This document shows, piece by piece, positions 8,994 through 17,459 of a DNA stretch of 64,000 bases (position 1 is the stretch's first letter; every line of letters begins with the position of its first letter). Where the stretch lies: positions 6,040,001 through 6,104,000 of the forward strand of contig NZ_CP070969.1 in assembly GCF_017086365.1 (NCBI RefSeq), read 5' to 3'. The notes under the pieces are model-generated. The model did no database searches. It saw only the letters and a list, made by a program, of their open reading frames with translations, and was not told where the DNA came from. A program made the position numbers and the translations under genes. This stretch comes from Paenibacillus tianjinensis (GTDB lineage Bacteria; Bacillota; Bacilli; Paenibacillales; Paenibacillaceae).

Positions 8994-10525
8994 GCGCTGA
9001 CGCCCTCCTGCACATTCGGAATTTTGCCGGCTCTGTCCGCTGCCGGTTCGCGGCTGCCCGAGACTCTCCGCCCGACCACACCGGATACTGCCAGAAGCGA
9101 GACCAGATCAAACGCCAGGGTGAACAAAAATTCATGCTTCGAGATGTCCGCATCTCCCGCCCCGATGATGGAAACCAGAATCCCGGACAAACCTATCGCC
9201 ATGCTGGCCACAATCAGCATCATCCGCTGCATACCCCTGGGATCCCGTGCCTTCAACGCTTTTACAAAGGAAGGCATATACAAACCGATGACCAGCACCA
9301 TCCAGAGCAGAATGAACCCGAAGGTTTTGGGGGCCAGAATTCCCTTCAACAGACTATAGAGTGTAAAAAAGTGACTCTGGGCCCGAAATGCCTTACCCGC
9401 CGATTCCTCGTAATTGCCCATGGCCGCCGGCTTGATCGAAAAAGCGCTCCGGGCAGCCACATTGAGCATCGAGCTGAGCTGGCTTGGGTTCCTGACATAA
9501 TATTTCAGGATAGAGACAAAACCGTATTTGCTGTAGAAATCCTTCTCCAGAAGCGGCGAATTCACATCGACCGTCCCGTATTGCTCATAGTAAATATTGC
9601 TTTTTAGGATCGCATACTGCCCATAGATCCCGAAGGATTCCAGCGAAGTCTCCGGATTGGCAGAATCCTGCAGTACGCCGCGGGTCATCGCATGATACTG
9701 GTTGATGTTTACGAATTCCTTGGAGATATTGAGATAGGTTCCAATTCCGGCAGCCAGCAGCAGAATCAGCGAGACCACCGTCAGACTGCGGAAAATCCGG
9801 TCTCTCCTTACCCACAAAAGCGAGATACCCAGCACCGATAAAATAATGCCTACAGGAGCATTCTGTTGTTTGGAGGTCGTCAGAATCAGACCGCTGATTA
9901 CAAACAGCACCAGCAAAAAATAATCATTGTACCGCTTGCGGTACAGCAGCAGCCATGCGGCAAAGATGAACAACATCATGATCAGTACAAGGCTCTCACT
10001 GTAAAAAGAATTGAAATAAGCGGTGTATCCCGTATCGCCAAAAACAAAAACCGCCAGCACCGCCACGATCATCCCCTGCTTGCGGGTCATCCGGCACGTG
10101 ATTGCTTCCACCAGCAAATAAATAGCGGCTACATACAGAATCGTATAGACGGCCGCCTGGAACCGGATATCGAACACCGTGCTGCTGAACAGCAGTTTAT
10201 TCAGGCCTATAGCCAGCTTGATGAACAGAGACTGGGAAGAATCAAGGGTCGCCCCATTCTCGTTATAGTATTGATAGATTCCAAAATGCTTTACGAAATA
10301 GCCAAAATACTGGCTGTCATAACCCGGCTTGCTGAAATAGAGCCCATTGCTGTAAATATTGCGAAAAAAGTCGCCGTTATCAGCCATCCCGATATAAGGA
10401 GCCGTAAACAGGGCAACCACCGTAATCATCAGTACTCCGAAGGCCGCTATAAATGCAGGGGATGCTCGGAAACCGGCAAGCATGACGCCCTGCCGCAGGG
10501 TTGTTTTCACAGTGTTGTAGATCAT
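8990..10525 (-). CDS. Polytopic membrane protein, putative GT-C-type glycosyltransferase (WsfD-like)
   Basis: Protein of 511 residues with about eleven hydrophobic helices. Near the N-terminus, after the first helix, an acidic loop (GMADNGDFFR) is placed where lipid-phosphate-sugar-dependent GT-C enzymes keep a catalytic aspartate. A large extracytoplasmic loop follows residue 260. The overall shape recalls hexose transferases of S-layer glycan clusters (WsfD type). It lies between the GH8-like gene (15 bases) and ydaL (ATGA overlap), so it belongs to the exopolysaccharide operon. As I recall, B. subtilis ydaJKLMN has no such member. The function is inference from fold and context. Confidence 0.6.
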   Translation of the reverse strand: MIYNTVKTTLRQGVMLAGFRASPAFIAAFGVLMITVVALFTAPYIGMADNGDFFRNIYSNGLYFSKPGYDSQYFGYFVKHFGIYQYYNENGATLDSSQSLFIKLAIGLNKLLFSSTVFDIRFQAAVYTILYVAAIYLLVEAITCRMTRKQGMIVAVLAVFVFGDTGYTAYFNSFYSESLVLIMMLFIFAAWLLLYRKRYNDYFLLVLFVISGLILTTSKQQNAPVGIILSVLGISLLWVRRDRIFRSLTVVSLILLLAAGIGTYLNISKEFVNINQYHAMTRGVLQDSANPETSLESFGIYGQYAILKSNIYYEQYGTVDVNSPLLEKDFYSKYGFVSILKYYVRNPSQLSSMLNVAARSAFSIKPAAMGNYEESAGKAFRAQSHFFTLYSLLKGILAPKTFGFILLWMVLVIGLYMPSFVKALKARDPRGMQRMMLIVASMAIGLSGILVSIIGAGDADISKHEFLFTLAFDLVSLLAVSGVVGRRVSGSREPAADRAGKIPNVQEGVSA

Positions 10526-10540
10526 GCGGATTCACCTTCG

Positions 10541-11695
10541 TTAATGTTCGTTTTTGGGCGGATAAGAATAGGCTAATAAAGCCATCAGATTGTCAAAAGA
10601 GTACGCCTGGCCGGTATTCGGATCACCAAACCCGCCGTACAGCGGACTTGCGGGATCGGTAATTCTGAACTCGTTCATCCGCTTGATACCTGCCTCATAG
10701 AGGGCATCATCACCGGCCTCCGCACCAATCATCGCCGTCAGCGCATAGATTGCTGTGGAGCGGACATCATTCGCCGGTTTTCCTTCACGGGTATATTGTC
10801 CGTACAGCGTACCTGCCTCGACCTGCTGCTTGATGAAGCGGATGCTCTCCGGACGCTGGCGGCCCACCTCTGCCAAATTCAGAATGCTCAGCAGCGATTC
10901 CACTGTATTGATATGTTCTGATCCGTATGCTCCGGACTTATAATCAAATCTCGTTTCATAGAAAGGAAATGAGTCTGACAGATAGCCCTGCTCAAGAATT
11001 CTGCTCATATTATCCAACAAAATATCTAAAGATTCGCTATCAATCGACAATTTTCGCAACACACTCAGATTAATATAACATAAAGTAATAAACCCGTTAT
11101 TTTGTTGGTGTAAATTGTCATATAGGTCATACATGTTTCCGTCTTTAACATTACTAGAATAGAACCTCCTGGAATATTGCTCAGCTTCCGTTGTATACTG
11201 CTGATTCCCGAAAACCTCTCCCGCAGCAAATAAAGCACCGATCATCCGCAGGTCGTCCACCGCCGCATTAACCGCGTACTGCTTCTGCTGCTTCGGGCTG
11301 TACCGGTAGCTGAATCCGCCTTCCATGTCGAAGGTCTGTTTGCCGAGCACCCATTGCCGGGCAAAAAGCTGTGCATCACCGTTCCGGACAGCACTTAACA
11401 TCATCAGGGAGGCTGACTCGCTTAATACCTCGTGACCTGTGGCGGCTTCTGCTGACTGATCCGTCTCCAGTAAATTGGTGTACACTCCAAAGGGGCCGGT
11501 AAGTTTCGTATTTATGAAAGTATATAGTTCCTGCTTTTCTTTTACATGCTCTTCTGACGGCTGTTCCGGTCCCGCTGATGAGCTGGGCGAGACTACTGCA
11601 CTTGCTGTAGGTACCGGCTGCGCCCCATTACTGCAGGCGGCCAAGAAGGCAAGAGACATCAGACAAGCAAGAACTGTGCTGCGTCCTCTACCCAA
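10541..11695 (-). CDS. ydaJ: GH8-like lipoprotein (YdaJ-like), exopolysaccharide operon
   Basis: Protein of 384 residues with a lipobox (LAAC, about residues 18-21) and a Ser/Pro-rich linker, so it is anchored on the outer face of the membrane. The body is all-helical like an alpha/alpha-six barrel. The segment EVLSESASLMMLSAV matches the catalytic-acid region of glycoside hydrolase family 8, and AAVDDLRMIGAL is placed like the following Asp motif. B. subtilis YdaJ is a comparable protein, probably trimming the polymer. Translation starts at TTG 11695, seven bases after AAAGGAG; the ATG at 11700 is out of frame. It is the first gene of the operon. Confidence 0.78.
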   Translation of the reverse strand: MGRGRSTVLACLMSLAFLAACSNGAQPVPTASAVVSPSSSAGPEQPSEEHVKEKQELYTFINTKLTGPFGVYTNLLETDQSAEAATGHEVLSESASLMMLSAVRNGDAQLFARQWVLGKQTFDMEGGFSYRYSPKQQKQYAVNAAVDDLRMIGALFAAGEVFGNQQYTTEAEQYSRRFYSSNVKDGNMYDLYDNLHQQNNGFITLCYINLSVLRKLSIDSESLDILLDNMSRILEQGYLSDSFPFYETRFDYKSGAYGSEHINTVESLLSILNLAEVGRQRPESIRFIKQQVEAGTLYGQYTREGKPANDVRSTAIYALTAMIGAEAGDDALYEAGIKRMNEFRITDPASPLYGGFGDPNTGQAYSFDNLMALLAYSYPPKNEH

Positions 11696-11735
11696 ATCAT
11701 CACTCCTTTATGAAGGTCATATTTTGTCGATAACT

Positions 11736-11750
11736 ATATTACGGTAATAT
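11736..11750. promoter_or_regulatory. Perfect dyad in front of the exopolysaccharide operon
   Basis: ATATTACGGTAATAT is a perfect 7-1-7 palindrome about 40 bases upstream of the first operon gene, in an AT-rich leader where the promoter must lie. It does not match the Fur, PerR or Zur consensus sequences. A repressor or activator site for the operon is plausible; the regulator is unknown. Confidence 0.45.
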
Positions 11751-11851
11751 TAGTCACAAAGTTGACTGTTTTATCGTTCATTTTGCGTCAAATTAATAAA
11801 ATGATTCATTTTTCCTACTATTTTTTGTAAAAAAGCGGACTTATAACACAA

Positions 11852-11894
11852 ATAGAGCTGCCTTCAGGTCGAAAACAACCCTGGGCAGCTCTAT
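11852..11894 (-). terminator. Terminator-like hairpin after the potassium channel gene
   Basis: ATAGAGCTGCC and GGCAGCTCTAT pair over 11 positions around a 21-base loop. It lies 33 bases beyond the channel stop on the minus strand. The T-rich tail is weak (TTTGTGTT), but the placement between two operons fits termination. Confidence 0.65.
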
Positions 11895-11926
11895 GGGTAT
11901 GAAGAAAAAATTAGATCCTTCCGTTC

Positions 11927-12940
11927 CTATCCTTTGATTCTGCGGTAAGTTTCTTCATCGGTGACAATATACAAACGTGCACCGGCCGGGATCGGCTGGT
12001 CTAGCTTACGGTTAATCCCCATATCGCTATGGTCGGAAATTAGGGTAGCCCCCTGAAGGAGCAGATCCTGAAAAGCATCCCCGTAGGTTCGCCAGACTGG
12101 ATTCCGCGGCACTTCATAGATGTCATCGCCATGCTGACGGCTGAGCAGCTGGCTGATTACCTCAGAATTCCCTTCCTGCAGTGCCGACCTCACGGCCAGC
12201 CTGGAGATGGCATCATGCGAAAGTACAAACTCATTCACATGAACATGCCGGAAATTCTTTATATTTTTCTCCTGCATAATCTCGACTGTAGTATGTACCT
12301 GCGGGGCGATCCGCTCAATGCTGGAGACGATCAGCAGCGATTTGCCGTCAATCAGCGAGGCTTCATCTATGCGGTTGTCGCCAAATACAATGGCCGCTCT
12401 TGCTTCCCTGATACCGGCCTTCAGCAGAATATCGTCGCTCGAGGCATCGCCGCTGATGAAATGCACCTGCTCCATCTGCTCCAGCGGATGCTGGCCTGTC
12501 TCATCAATGATGACAATCTGGCACTTCGGGTCATAACATAGAATCTCATCCACGGCCGCCTGCGTTTTCCGGCTCCAGTTAATCAGCAGCACATGATTTT
12601 CCCCGTGAAAGCTCAAGGTTCCAGCTCCTCTCCTTCTCTGTATCTCCCCCATGGCTTCAACAACTTTGCCGATAACCAAACTCAACAGACCGATGCCAAA
12701 AATGTATAAAAAAATAGTGAACAGCTTGCCGGAGAACGTCTTGGCAAAAAAGTCGCCATACCCGACGGTAGACATCGTAGTCATTACCCAGTAGAAGGCG
12801 TTGAACCAGTTATTAAAGGTACTAGGCTCCAGTGTATACGCAATGGTGGCGCTCAGAACAACAAAACAAAGAATCAGGAGTGCAATGGTCTTTTTTTTGA
12901 GCGCCATCAGCTTCCCTGATATCCTGAGGATAAAATGCAT
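11927..12940 (-). CDS. yugO: Two-TM potassium channel with TrkA-N (RCK) domain, YugO-like
   Basis: About 338 residues from the ATG at 12940. Two transmembrane helices (about 17-40 and 75-95) flank a pore loop with the selectivity filter TVGYGDF. After the second helix comes a Rossmann-type TrkA-N domain (from about residue 110) that would bind nucleotide or ligand and gate the pore. This matches B. subtilis YugO and archaeal MthK. The longest frame begins at 13006, but its first 22 codons run through the hairpin at 12972-12998, so the internal ATG is preferred. It is the last gene of the ATP-grasp/DUF350 operon; channels of this type recur next to YgiC-like ligases and DUF350 proteins. Confidence 0.9.
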   Translation of the reverse strand: MHFILRISGKLMALKKKTIALLILCFVVLSATIAYTLEPSTFNNWFNAFYWVMTTMSTVGYGDFFAKTFSGKLFTIFLYIFGIGLLSLVIGKVVEAMGEIQRRRGAGTLSFHGENHVLLINWSRKTQAAVDEILCYDPKCQIVIIDETGQHPLEQMEQVHFISGDASSDDILLKAGIREARAAIVFGDNRIDEASLIDGKSLLIVSSIERIAPQVHTTVEIMQEKNIKNFRHVHVNEFVLSHDAISRLAVRSALQEGNSEVISQLLSRQHGDDIYEVPRNPVWRTYGDAFQDLLLQGATLISDHSDMGINRKLDQPIPAGARLYIVTDEETYRRIKG

Positions 12941-12971
12941 CCGCCCGCCCCTCTTCCCTAATAAAAGTGGT

Positions 12972-12998
12972 GCCCCGCACCGATGACACGTGCGGGGC
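12972..12998 (-). terminator. Hairpin between DUF350 and channel genes
   Basis: GCCCCGCAC and GTGCGGGGC form a perfect 9-bp stem. On the minus strand it is followed by ACCACTTTTATT, so it may act as a partial terminator that lowers channel expression relative to the upstream genes, or as an mRNA stabiliser. Confidence 0.55.
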
Positions 12999-13010
12999 AG
13001 CCCCAAAAGC

Positions 13011-13403
13011 CTAGATGATCAGACTGCTCACTGCAAAGGATGTTCCGATGAAGACGAGACAGAGCATTGTGCCCACCGCTACATTCCCCTTCTGCAGCTG
13101 TTCGGATATTCTGAAGCCAGGGGTAAACAGCTCAAATATCCAATACGCCGCGATCAGGCAGACATACCCTACAGCGAACCACAGCATCATGTGCCAGATC
13201 GATGTATTCGTATAGGCCGCTACCCCAAGGATAATCGCCGTAGCCAGGAATTTGCCGCCGAGCGCCAGAGCCACCGCCACATTGCCCTTCTTAATCTCGT
13301 CCATATCCTTAAATGGAGTCATCAGGGTAAAGACGACCATACCGAGCACTTGCAGCAGAATGATCGTTAAAACACTTACTACCAGATTAATAACTATCGT
13401 CAT
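13011..13403 (-). CDS. DUF350 membrane protein (YjfL type)
   Basis: About 130 residues with four transmembrane helices arranged as two similar halves. Each half carries a short motif of the DUF350 type (EIKKGNVAVALALGG, then QLQKGNVAVGTMLC), which supports an internal duplication. The preferred start is the ATG at 13403, which overlaps the upstream stop as ATGA; a GTG at 13412 is an alternative. DUF350 proteins have no proven function. They are repeatedly encoded next to glutathionylspermidine-synthase-like ligases (E. coli yjfL beside yjfM and yjfC), as here. Confidence 0.88.
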   Translation of the reverse strand: MTIVINLVVSVLTIILLQVLGMVVFTLMTPFKDMDEIKKGNVAVALALGGKFLATAIILGVAAYTNTSIWHMMLWFAVGYVCLIAAYWIFELFTPGFRISEQLQKGNVAVGTMLCLVFIGTSFAVSSLII

Positions 13404-14065
13404 TTTGCCCACCCCCGAAATTTCGCATAAGCCGAATCATAATCGGCGAAATCATGCACTTCCTCCAGCACTACAGAAGCTGTCTTTGCTTTCTCCAGTG
13501 CCGTGTAGCGCTTATCGTCTATCGGCTGCTTGATCCGGTTGCCGGAGGGCAGCTCAAGCACGGCGAAGTTTCTCGTCTTCTCCTGGTACTTGGTCTTATA
13601 TACCCCGACAAGGTCAACATCGGTGGTAATCGATACTTTCAGATTCTTCAGATCTTCCGCTGCCGCCTCTTGCGTCCCGTACGATTTGATCGTTGTCCAG
13701 GCGGACAGGCGGACCTCATTCTTCTGATCTGCATCTGTAGTCAACTCGGCATCCATAAACTGCAGCGTCCAAATCTTGTCACCCGTAGCATAATTGCCGT
13801 CATTGGGCAGAAGCTCATTATCAGGCAATACAGTCATGTCACTGCCGATCAAATCGCCCACTGTACTCTCCACTACCCGGTAATCCCAGGGTACACGCGA
13901 TACGCTGGCCGTTGTTTCTGCTGAAGTCCCGGTATGAAATACGCTGTCTTCGTTGCTGGAGCATGCACTCAGCAGCACCGCAAGCAGCAGCATACCCAGA
14001 ACAGCACTCAGCCGGATCCTCGCCTTTCCGTGGATCCGCTTCTCTCTCCGTTGGTTCCTATTCAA
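13400..14065 (-). CDS. Lipoprotein of unknown function in the ATP-grasp/DUF350 operon
   Basis: Protein of 221 residues. A strongly basic N-terminus and hydrophobic stretch end in a lipobox (LLSAC at about 31-35), so the mature protein is tethered outside the membrane. The body is mixed alpha/beta with no motif I recognise. It starts at TTG 14065 behind GAGGGAGC, overlapping the ligase gene by 8 bases, and its stop overlaps the DUF350 start. The tight coupling suggests that it works with both neighbours, perhaps as an external subunit of a membrane complex (inference). Confidence 0.75.
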   Translation of the reverse strand: MNRNQRREKRIHGKARIRLSAVLGMLLLAVLLSACSSNEDSVFHTGTSAETTASVSRVPWDYRVVESTVGDLIGSDMTVLPDNELLPNDGNYATGDKIWTLQFMDAELTTDADQKNEVRLSAWTTIKSYGTQEAAAEDLKNLKVSITTDVDLVGVYKTKYQEKTRNFAVLELPSGNRIKQPIDDKRYTALEKAKTASVVLEEVHDFADYDSAYAKFRGWAK

Positions 14066-15269
14066 GCTCCCTCACTCCTAGCGCGATAAAATGACTGGCA
14101 TTGCCTGTAATCGGCCCGCCTGCCCGCCCGAGCAGCCCGCAGGGCTTCCCGTTGATCACGAACATGCCGGTCAGCAGATGAAGCTCACCCTCCGCCGTTT
14201 GAATCCGGGCCAGTTGTGCCCGCTTCTGGTACACGGTCGGGAATAATACACTGCTGTCAAAGCCTTCCTCATCCTGAAGCTCAAGTTCCCCGGTGTCGCC
14301 ATACAGGCGTACGGAACCGCCTTCACGTCCGAACACCGATTTGGACACAAAGCTTCCGGAGAATACAGGCTTATTGTAGGTCGGCAGGATGTAGCTGGAA
14401 ATGGCCCCGCGTTCTTCTTCGGTAAACAGCAGCCCCAGTTCATACATGCCCCATACCGCGGCAATCAGTCCTTTGGACTGCAGCAAAATACTGTGCGGGC
14501 CGTTGAACAGCTGCAGGCGCCCGGTCTCTATGGCATAAGCAAGGGCATCCCCGCCTTCGTCAACCGCCATCCATTCCTTCGGATACAGAGCGAACATCCG
14601 CTCAATTCTCCGGTTCTCCCCGTCATAAACCGTTCCGTTATCAATCCATAAATCCAGACAATCCACACATTTAATGTCCAGGCCGCTGTGGCGGACCAGC
14701 GCCTCAATCGTACCGGAATCCTCCTGATGAGAGCCATAAGCCACACAGGCTGCCGTGTCCGGGCGTTCCTCACCCCAGGCTCGGGCCAGCTGCTCCTTCA
14801 TCCCGGCATTCGGACTGGATATTCCGGCCTGCCCGCAGATCCATGGTGTCGCAATGGAAGCTTCCACATAACCTGTAGGCGTATCCGCATTCAGCTCCAG
14901 CAGCTTAATACTGCCGTCATCCGCCACGGCAAAATCAAACCGGGCATAACGGCTGATCAGGCCCGGTTCCGGCAGCGGCATATCATCCAGCATCTGCCAC
15001 AGTACAGGAGGAACGCCGAGCAGATCATACAGATCATGCCTGCGGTGGACGTACCGTACCGCTTTGTCGAGGATCATCCATAACTTCCCGGAAGCCTCCT
15101 CCAGCTCCCGGTAAAGCTCTCCCGGCATGACTGCTATCGCATCCAGCCAGTACTCTTCCTCCCCAAGATCAGCCCAGGTAAAGCCCAGCTCACGCAGCTG
15201 TTCTACCCGGGGCGCCCGTTCCAGCGCTGACTGATCCAGTAATTGAAAGACACTCTCTACCTTGGTCAT
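14058..15269 (-). CDS. Glutathionylspermidine-synthase-like ATP-grasp amidoligase (YgiC/YjfC family)
   Basis: Protein of 403 residues with the features of the GSP-synthase ATP-grasp family: LLELNADTPTGY (metal/ATP site) at about residue 123, a central domain with a KSVFGREGGSV strand pair, and a C-terminal INGKPCGLLGRAG segment. Family members form amide bonds between a carboxylate and an amine using ATP. The YgiC/YjfC branch has no amidase domain and its substrate is unknown. Comparative work on amidoligases has proposed that this branch adds peptide tags to a membrane-associated partner. The ATG at 15269 overlaps the stop of the Gly/Ser-rich protein gene as ATGA, pointing to that protein as a possible partner. 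Confidence 0.88.
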   Translation of the reverse strand: MTKVESVFQLLDQSALERAPRVEQLRELGFTWADLGEEEYWLDAIAVMPGELYRELEEASGKLWMILDKAVRYVHRRHDLYDLLGVPPVLWQMLDDMPLPEPGLISRYARFDFAVADDGSIKLLELNADTPTGYVEASIATPWICGQAGISSPNAGMKEQLARAWGEERPDTAACVAYGSHQEDSGTIEALVRHSGLDIKCVDCLDLWIDNGTVYDGENRRIERMFALYPKEWMAVDEGGDALAYAIETGRLQLFNGPHSILLQSKGLIAAVWGMYELGLLFTEEERGAISSYILPTYNKPVFSGSFVSKSVFGREGGSVRLYGDTGELELQDEEGFDSSVLFPTVYQKRAQLARIQTAEGELHLLTGMFVINGKPCGLLGRAGGPITGNASHFIALGVRELE

Positions 15270-15967
15270 CCGCCGAAACCGCTCTTGCTGGAGCCGGACC
15301 GGGATGATGAACTGGACTTGCTGGAGCTTGAACTCTTGGAAGAGCCCAGTCCGCTTGATTTGCCTCCGACCCCGCCGGCCTTGGAAGAGCCTCTTCGGGT
15401 GATGGAACCCGTGGAAGAGGTGGATGTCCTCGGCTTAACCACTGACCCGGCGACCGGCTTATTCTGAAAGCTGCCGCTGTTGTAAGACGGCGGTCTATAG
15501 GTAGTCCGTGTACCGCCGTAATAGGTTGGCCGGTCATTGTACCAGCCTCTGGATGAATAGAAGGAACCACTGTTGAACAGCATGTGGTAGAGCAGCAGAT
15601 CGTCCCAGCCAAACCCGGAGCTGTAGCCGCCGTAGTTATTGATGACTGTCGTTCCGCCTGAGGTAACAACTCCCGTCCCCTCCTGCACCGTCTCTCCAGC
15701 GTTCTCCTCCGGATAGGGAATGTTCCAGTCTACATTTTTGTCAAAATAAGCTTTGACCTCTTCGGTCGACCAGGAGACCAGCTGCGGTTCTTCTCCGCTG
15801 CCGCTCCCGGTGGCATGAACGCCTCCCGGAATGAACATCGCATTGGCCAGCAGCGCAATGCCCAGCGAGGTGGATAATACACGCAGCGGTTTGCCTTCCG
15901 CATTAAACAATTTGGACCCGGCTGATTCTCTGTCCGGTCCCTTTGGTTTTTGCTCATCGTTCTCCAA
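15266..15967 (-). CDS. Membrane protein with Gly/Ser/Arg-rich tail, candidate partner of the ATP-grasp ligase
   Basis: About 233 residues from TTG 15967, which has GGGAGG eight bases upstream; the longer GTG frame from 15991 is less well placed. It has a charged N-terminus, one hydrophobic segment (STSLGIALLANAMFIPGG), an acidic and aromatic middle, and a low-complexity C-terminal third of Ser, Gly and Lys that ends in GSSKSGFGG. E. coli YgiB/YjfM proteins (DUF1190), the usual neighbours of YgiC/YjfC, also have a Gly-rich tail. Homology to DUF1190 is not provable by eye. The disordered tail could be the target of ligation. Confidence 0.6.
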   Translation of the reverse strand: MENDEQKPKGPDRESAGSKLFNAEGKPLRVLSTSLGIALLANAMFIPGGVHATGSGSGEEPQLVSWSTEEVKAYFDKNVDWNIPYPEENAGETVQEGTGVVTSGGTTVINNYGGYSSGFGWDDLLLYHMLFNSGSFYSSRGWYNDRPTYYGGTRTTYRPPSYNSGSFQNKPVAGSVVKPRTSTSSTGSITRRGSSKAGGVGGKSSGLGSSKSSSSSKSSSSSRSGSSKSGFGG

Positions 15968-15997
15968 CCTTATTGCCTCCCTTCCTGACACCTACAT

Positions 15998-16216
15998 TTA
16001 GTCTTCGGTCCGCATCGGGACGAGCAGAAGCTCCAGCTTCCCCTGGTCCACATTCAGCCGCCCTTCAACCGTTTCAAACTCCCGGTTGCCGACCACAATG
16101 TAATTGACATGCTCCAGCGCGGTAATCATATTCATGCTCCACGTGCGCTCCTCAATGACGCGAAGGTCGCCCTCCGGCATCTTTTCCAGCAGAATGACAC
16201 CCATTCCATTATCCAC
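15998..16216 (-). CDS. Small hypothetical protein, first gene of the ATP-grasp operon
   Basis: Protein of 72 residues starting at GTG 16216 behind AAGGAAGTG. It is cytosolic, beta-rich and acidic (about NYIVVGNREFETVEGRL), with no signal or membrane segment. I do not recognise the family. It is 30 bases upstream of the Gly/Ser-rich protein gene, on the same strand. YjfI-like small soluble proteins occupy a similar place in E. coli yjf clusters, but I cannot support homology. Confidence 0.6.
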   Translation of the reverse strand: MDNGMGVILLEKMPEGDLRVIEERTWSMNMITALEHVNYIVVGNREFETVEGRLNVDQGKLELLLVPMRTED

Positions 16217-16307
16217 TTATTACACTTCCTTCCTGTTAACTATTACGCTTCTGATACGCAATTATCCTCTTTTCGTTTCATCCTGAACAGAAGGAAGGGA
16301 AAGGGGA

Positions 16308-17432
16308 CTAAAAGACCTTTTGCACCCAGTTATCCATAATGCTGCCGGGATGAATACCTAAATCGCTTTGCAAAAGCGTTTTGTAGTTTTCGTAGTGGTT
16401 TCTGAATCCGAGAAAATCACCCAGATCCGCATAACTGCGCAGTGCCAGCCTGCAAATATCCTCCGAATAGGGATCTACCTCCTGCAGTGCAGTCAGCCGG
16501 GTAAGTGCCTGCTGCGGACGCTGGGAGCCGAGTTCATACTCTGCCGAACGGAGTGCCATCTGGAGATACTTGGCCCGCAGCTCCTTGCGCTTCGTCTCGG
16601 CCCAGTCATAATGATGCTCGCCTAAATAATCCCCGCGGTATAAGGCCAGCACAGCTTCACGGCGCTCCCATTCCTGTTCGTTCTCCACAGGGCCGCCCAG
16701 CCAGCCCTGCACGAATTGCTCCACATCCAGCGTCACATTCCCTAAAACCAGGCGGTAGCGTTCCTGCGAAAATTCCACAACCACGTCCATCCCCCAGGTT
16801 TTCAGGAGCTTGCGGATATGATACACCGTTGTATGCAGATTGGTAACCGCCTTCTCCGGCTGGAAATCCGGCCAGACCAGATCCACGATCATATCCTTCA
16901 GGATCCATTGCCCGTGGTAATGAAGCATTAGCGCAAAAACCTCCTGCGCCTTGCTTGTTCTCCACTGTGTTCTCCGCCCGGGGTCATTCTGATCCATGAA
17001 CTCAAGCCGTTTGAAGCAGCGGATATAGGGATTCTCTACGGCTGCCGGTGATACGGAAGCTTCCTCTGCCGGTTCTTCACGGCCCACCAGCCGCTCCAGC
17101 GTTTTATTCAGCCGTTGTGCTGTAACCGGCTTTAGCAGATAATCCACGGCATTCAGCTCAAAAGCATCAATAGCATAGTCACTGTACGCCGTAATATACA
17201 CAATCCGGATATTTCGGTCCACTCCCATAATATGCTCGGCTGCTTCCAGGCCATTCATCTCCGGCATTCCGATGTCCAGGAAGACGATGTCAGCCTTCTC
17301 CTGCTGCAGATGCTGCAGCCCCATTCTTCCCGAAGTGTATTTGCCGGTAATCTGCAGCCGCCCGTCTCTGGCCAGCAGTCGTTCAAGGTGCTGCAGCGCA
17401 GGTTTTTCATCATCTATTAATATTGCCTTCAT
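16308..17432 (-). CDS. Response regulator with SARP/BTAD-type output domain
   Basis: Protein of 374 residues. A receiver domain (1-120) has the acidic pocket DDE (7-9), the phosphorylation site D53 in FLDIGMPEMNG and the conserved Lys in DYLLKPV. A winged-helix domain (about 140-225, VWPDFQPEKAVTNLHTTVYHIRKLL) is followed by a bacterial transcriptional activation domain of helical repeats (about 230-370). This plan (receiver plus AfsR/SARP-like output) is common in Paenibacillus. It is 27 bases downstream of the hybrid kinase gene, its likely partner. DNA targets are unknown. Confidence 0.93.
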   Translation of the reverse strand: MKAILIDDEKPALQHLERLLARDGRLQITGKYTSGRMGLQHLQQEKADIVFLDIGMPEMNGLEAAEHIMGVDRNIRIVYITAYSDYAIDAFELNAVDYLLKPVTAQRLNKTLERLVGREEPAEEASVSPAAVENPYIRCFKRLEFMDQNDPGRRTQWRTSKAQEVFALMLHYHGQWILKDMIVDLVWPDFQPEKAVTNLHTTVYHIRKLLKTWGMDVVVEFSQERYRLVLGNVTLDVEQFVQGWLGGPVENEQEWERREAVLALYRGDYLGEHHYDWAETKRKELRAKYLQMALRSAEYELGSQRPQQALTRLTALQEVDPYSEDICRLALRSYADLGDFLGFRNHYENYKTLLQSDLGIHPGSIMDNWVQKVF

Positions 17433-17459
17433 AGGCCGGGCTCACCTCTTGTTTGTCAT

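Noticed and set aside
12941..13006. N-terminal extension of the potassium channel with CHRC-type cysteines
   Set aside because: It is encoded by the hairpin sequence at 12972-12998 and lacks a ribosome binding site; the internal ATG at 12940 gives the family-typical N-terminus.
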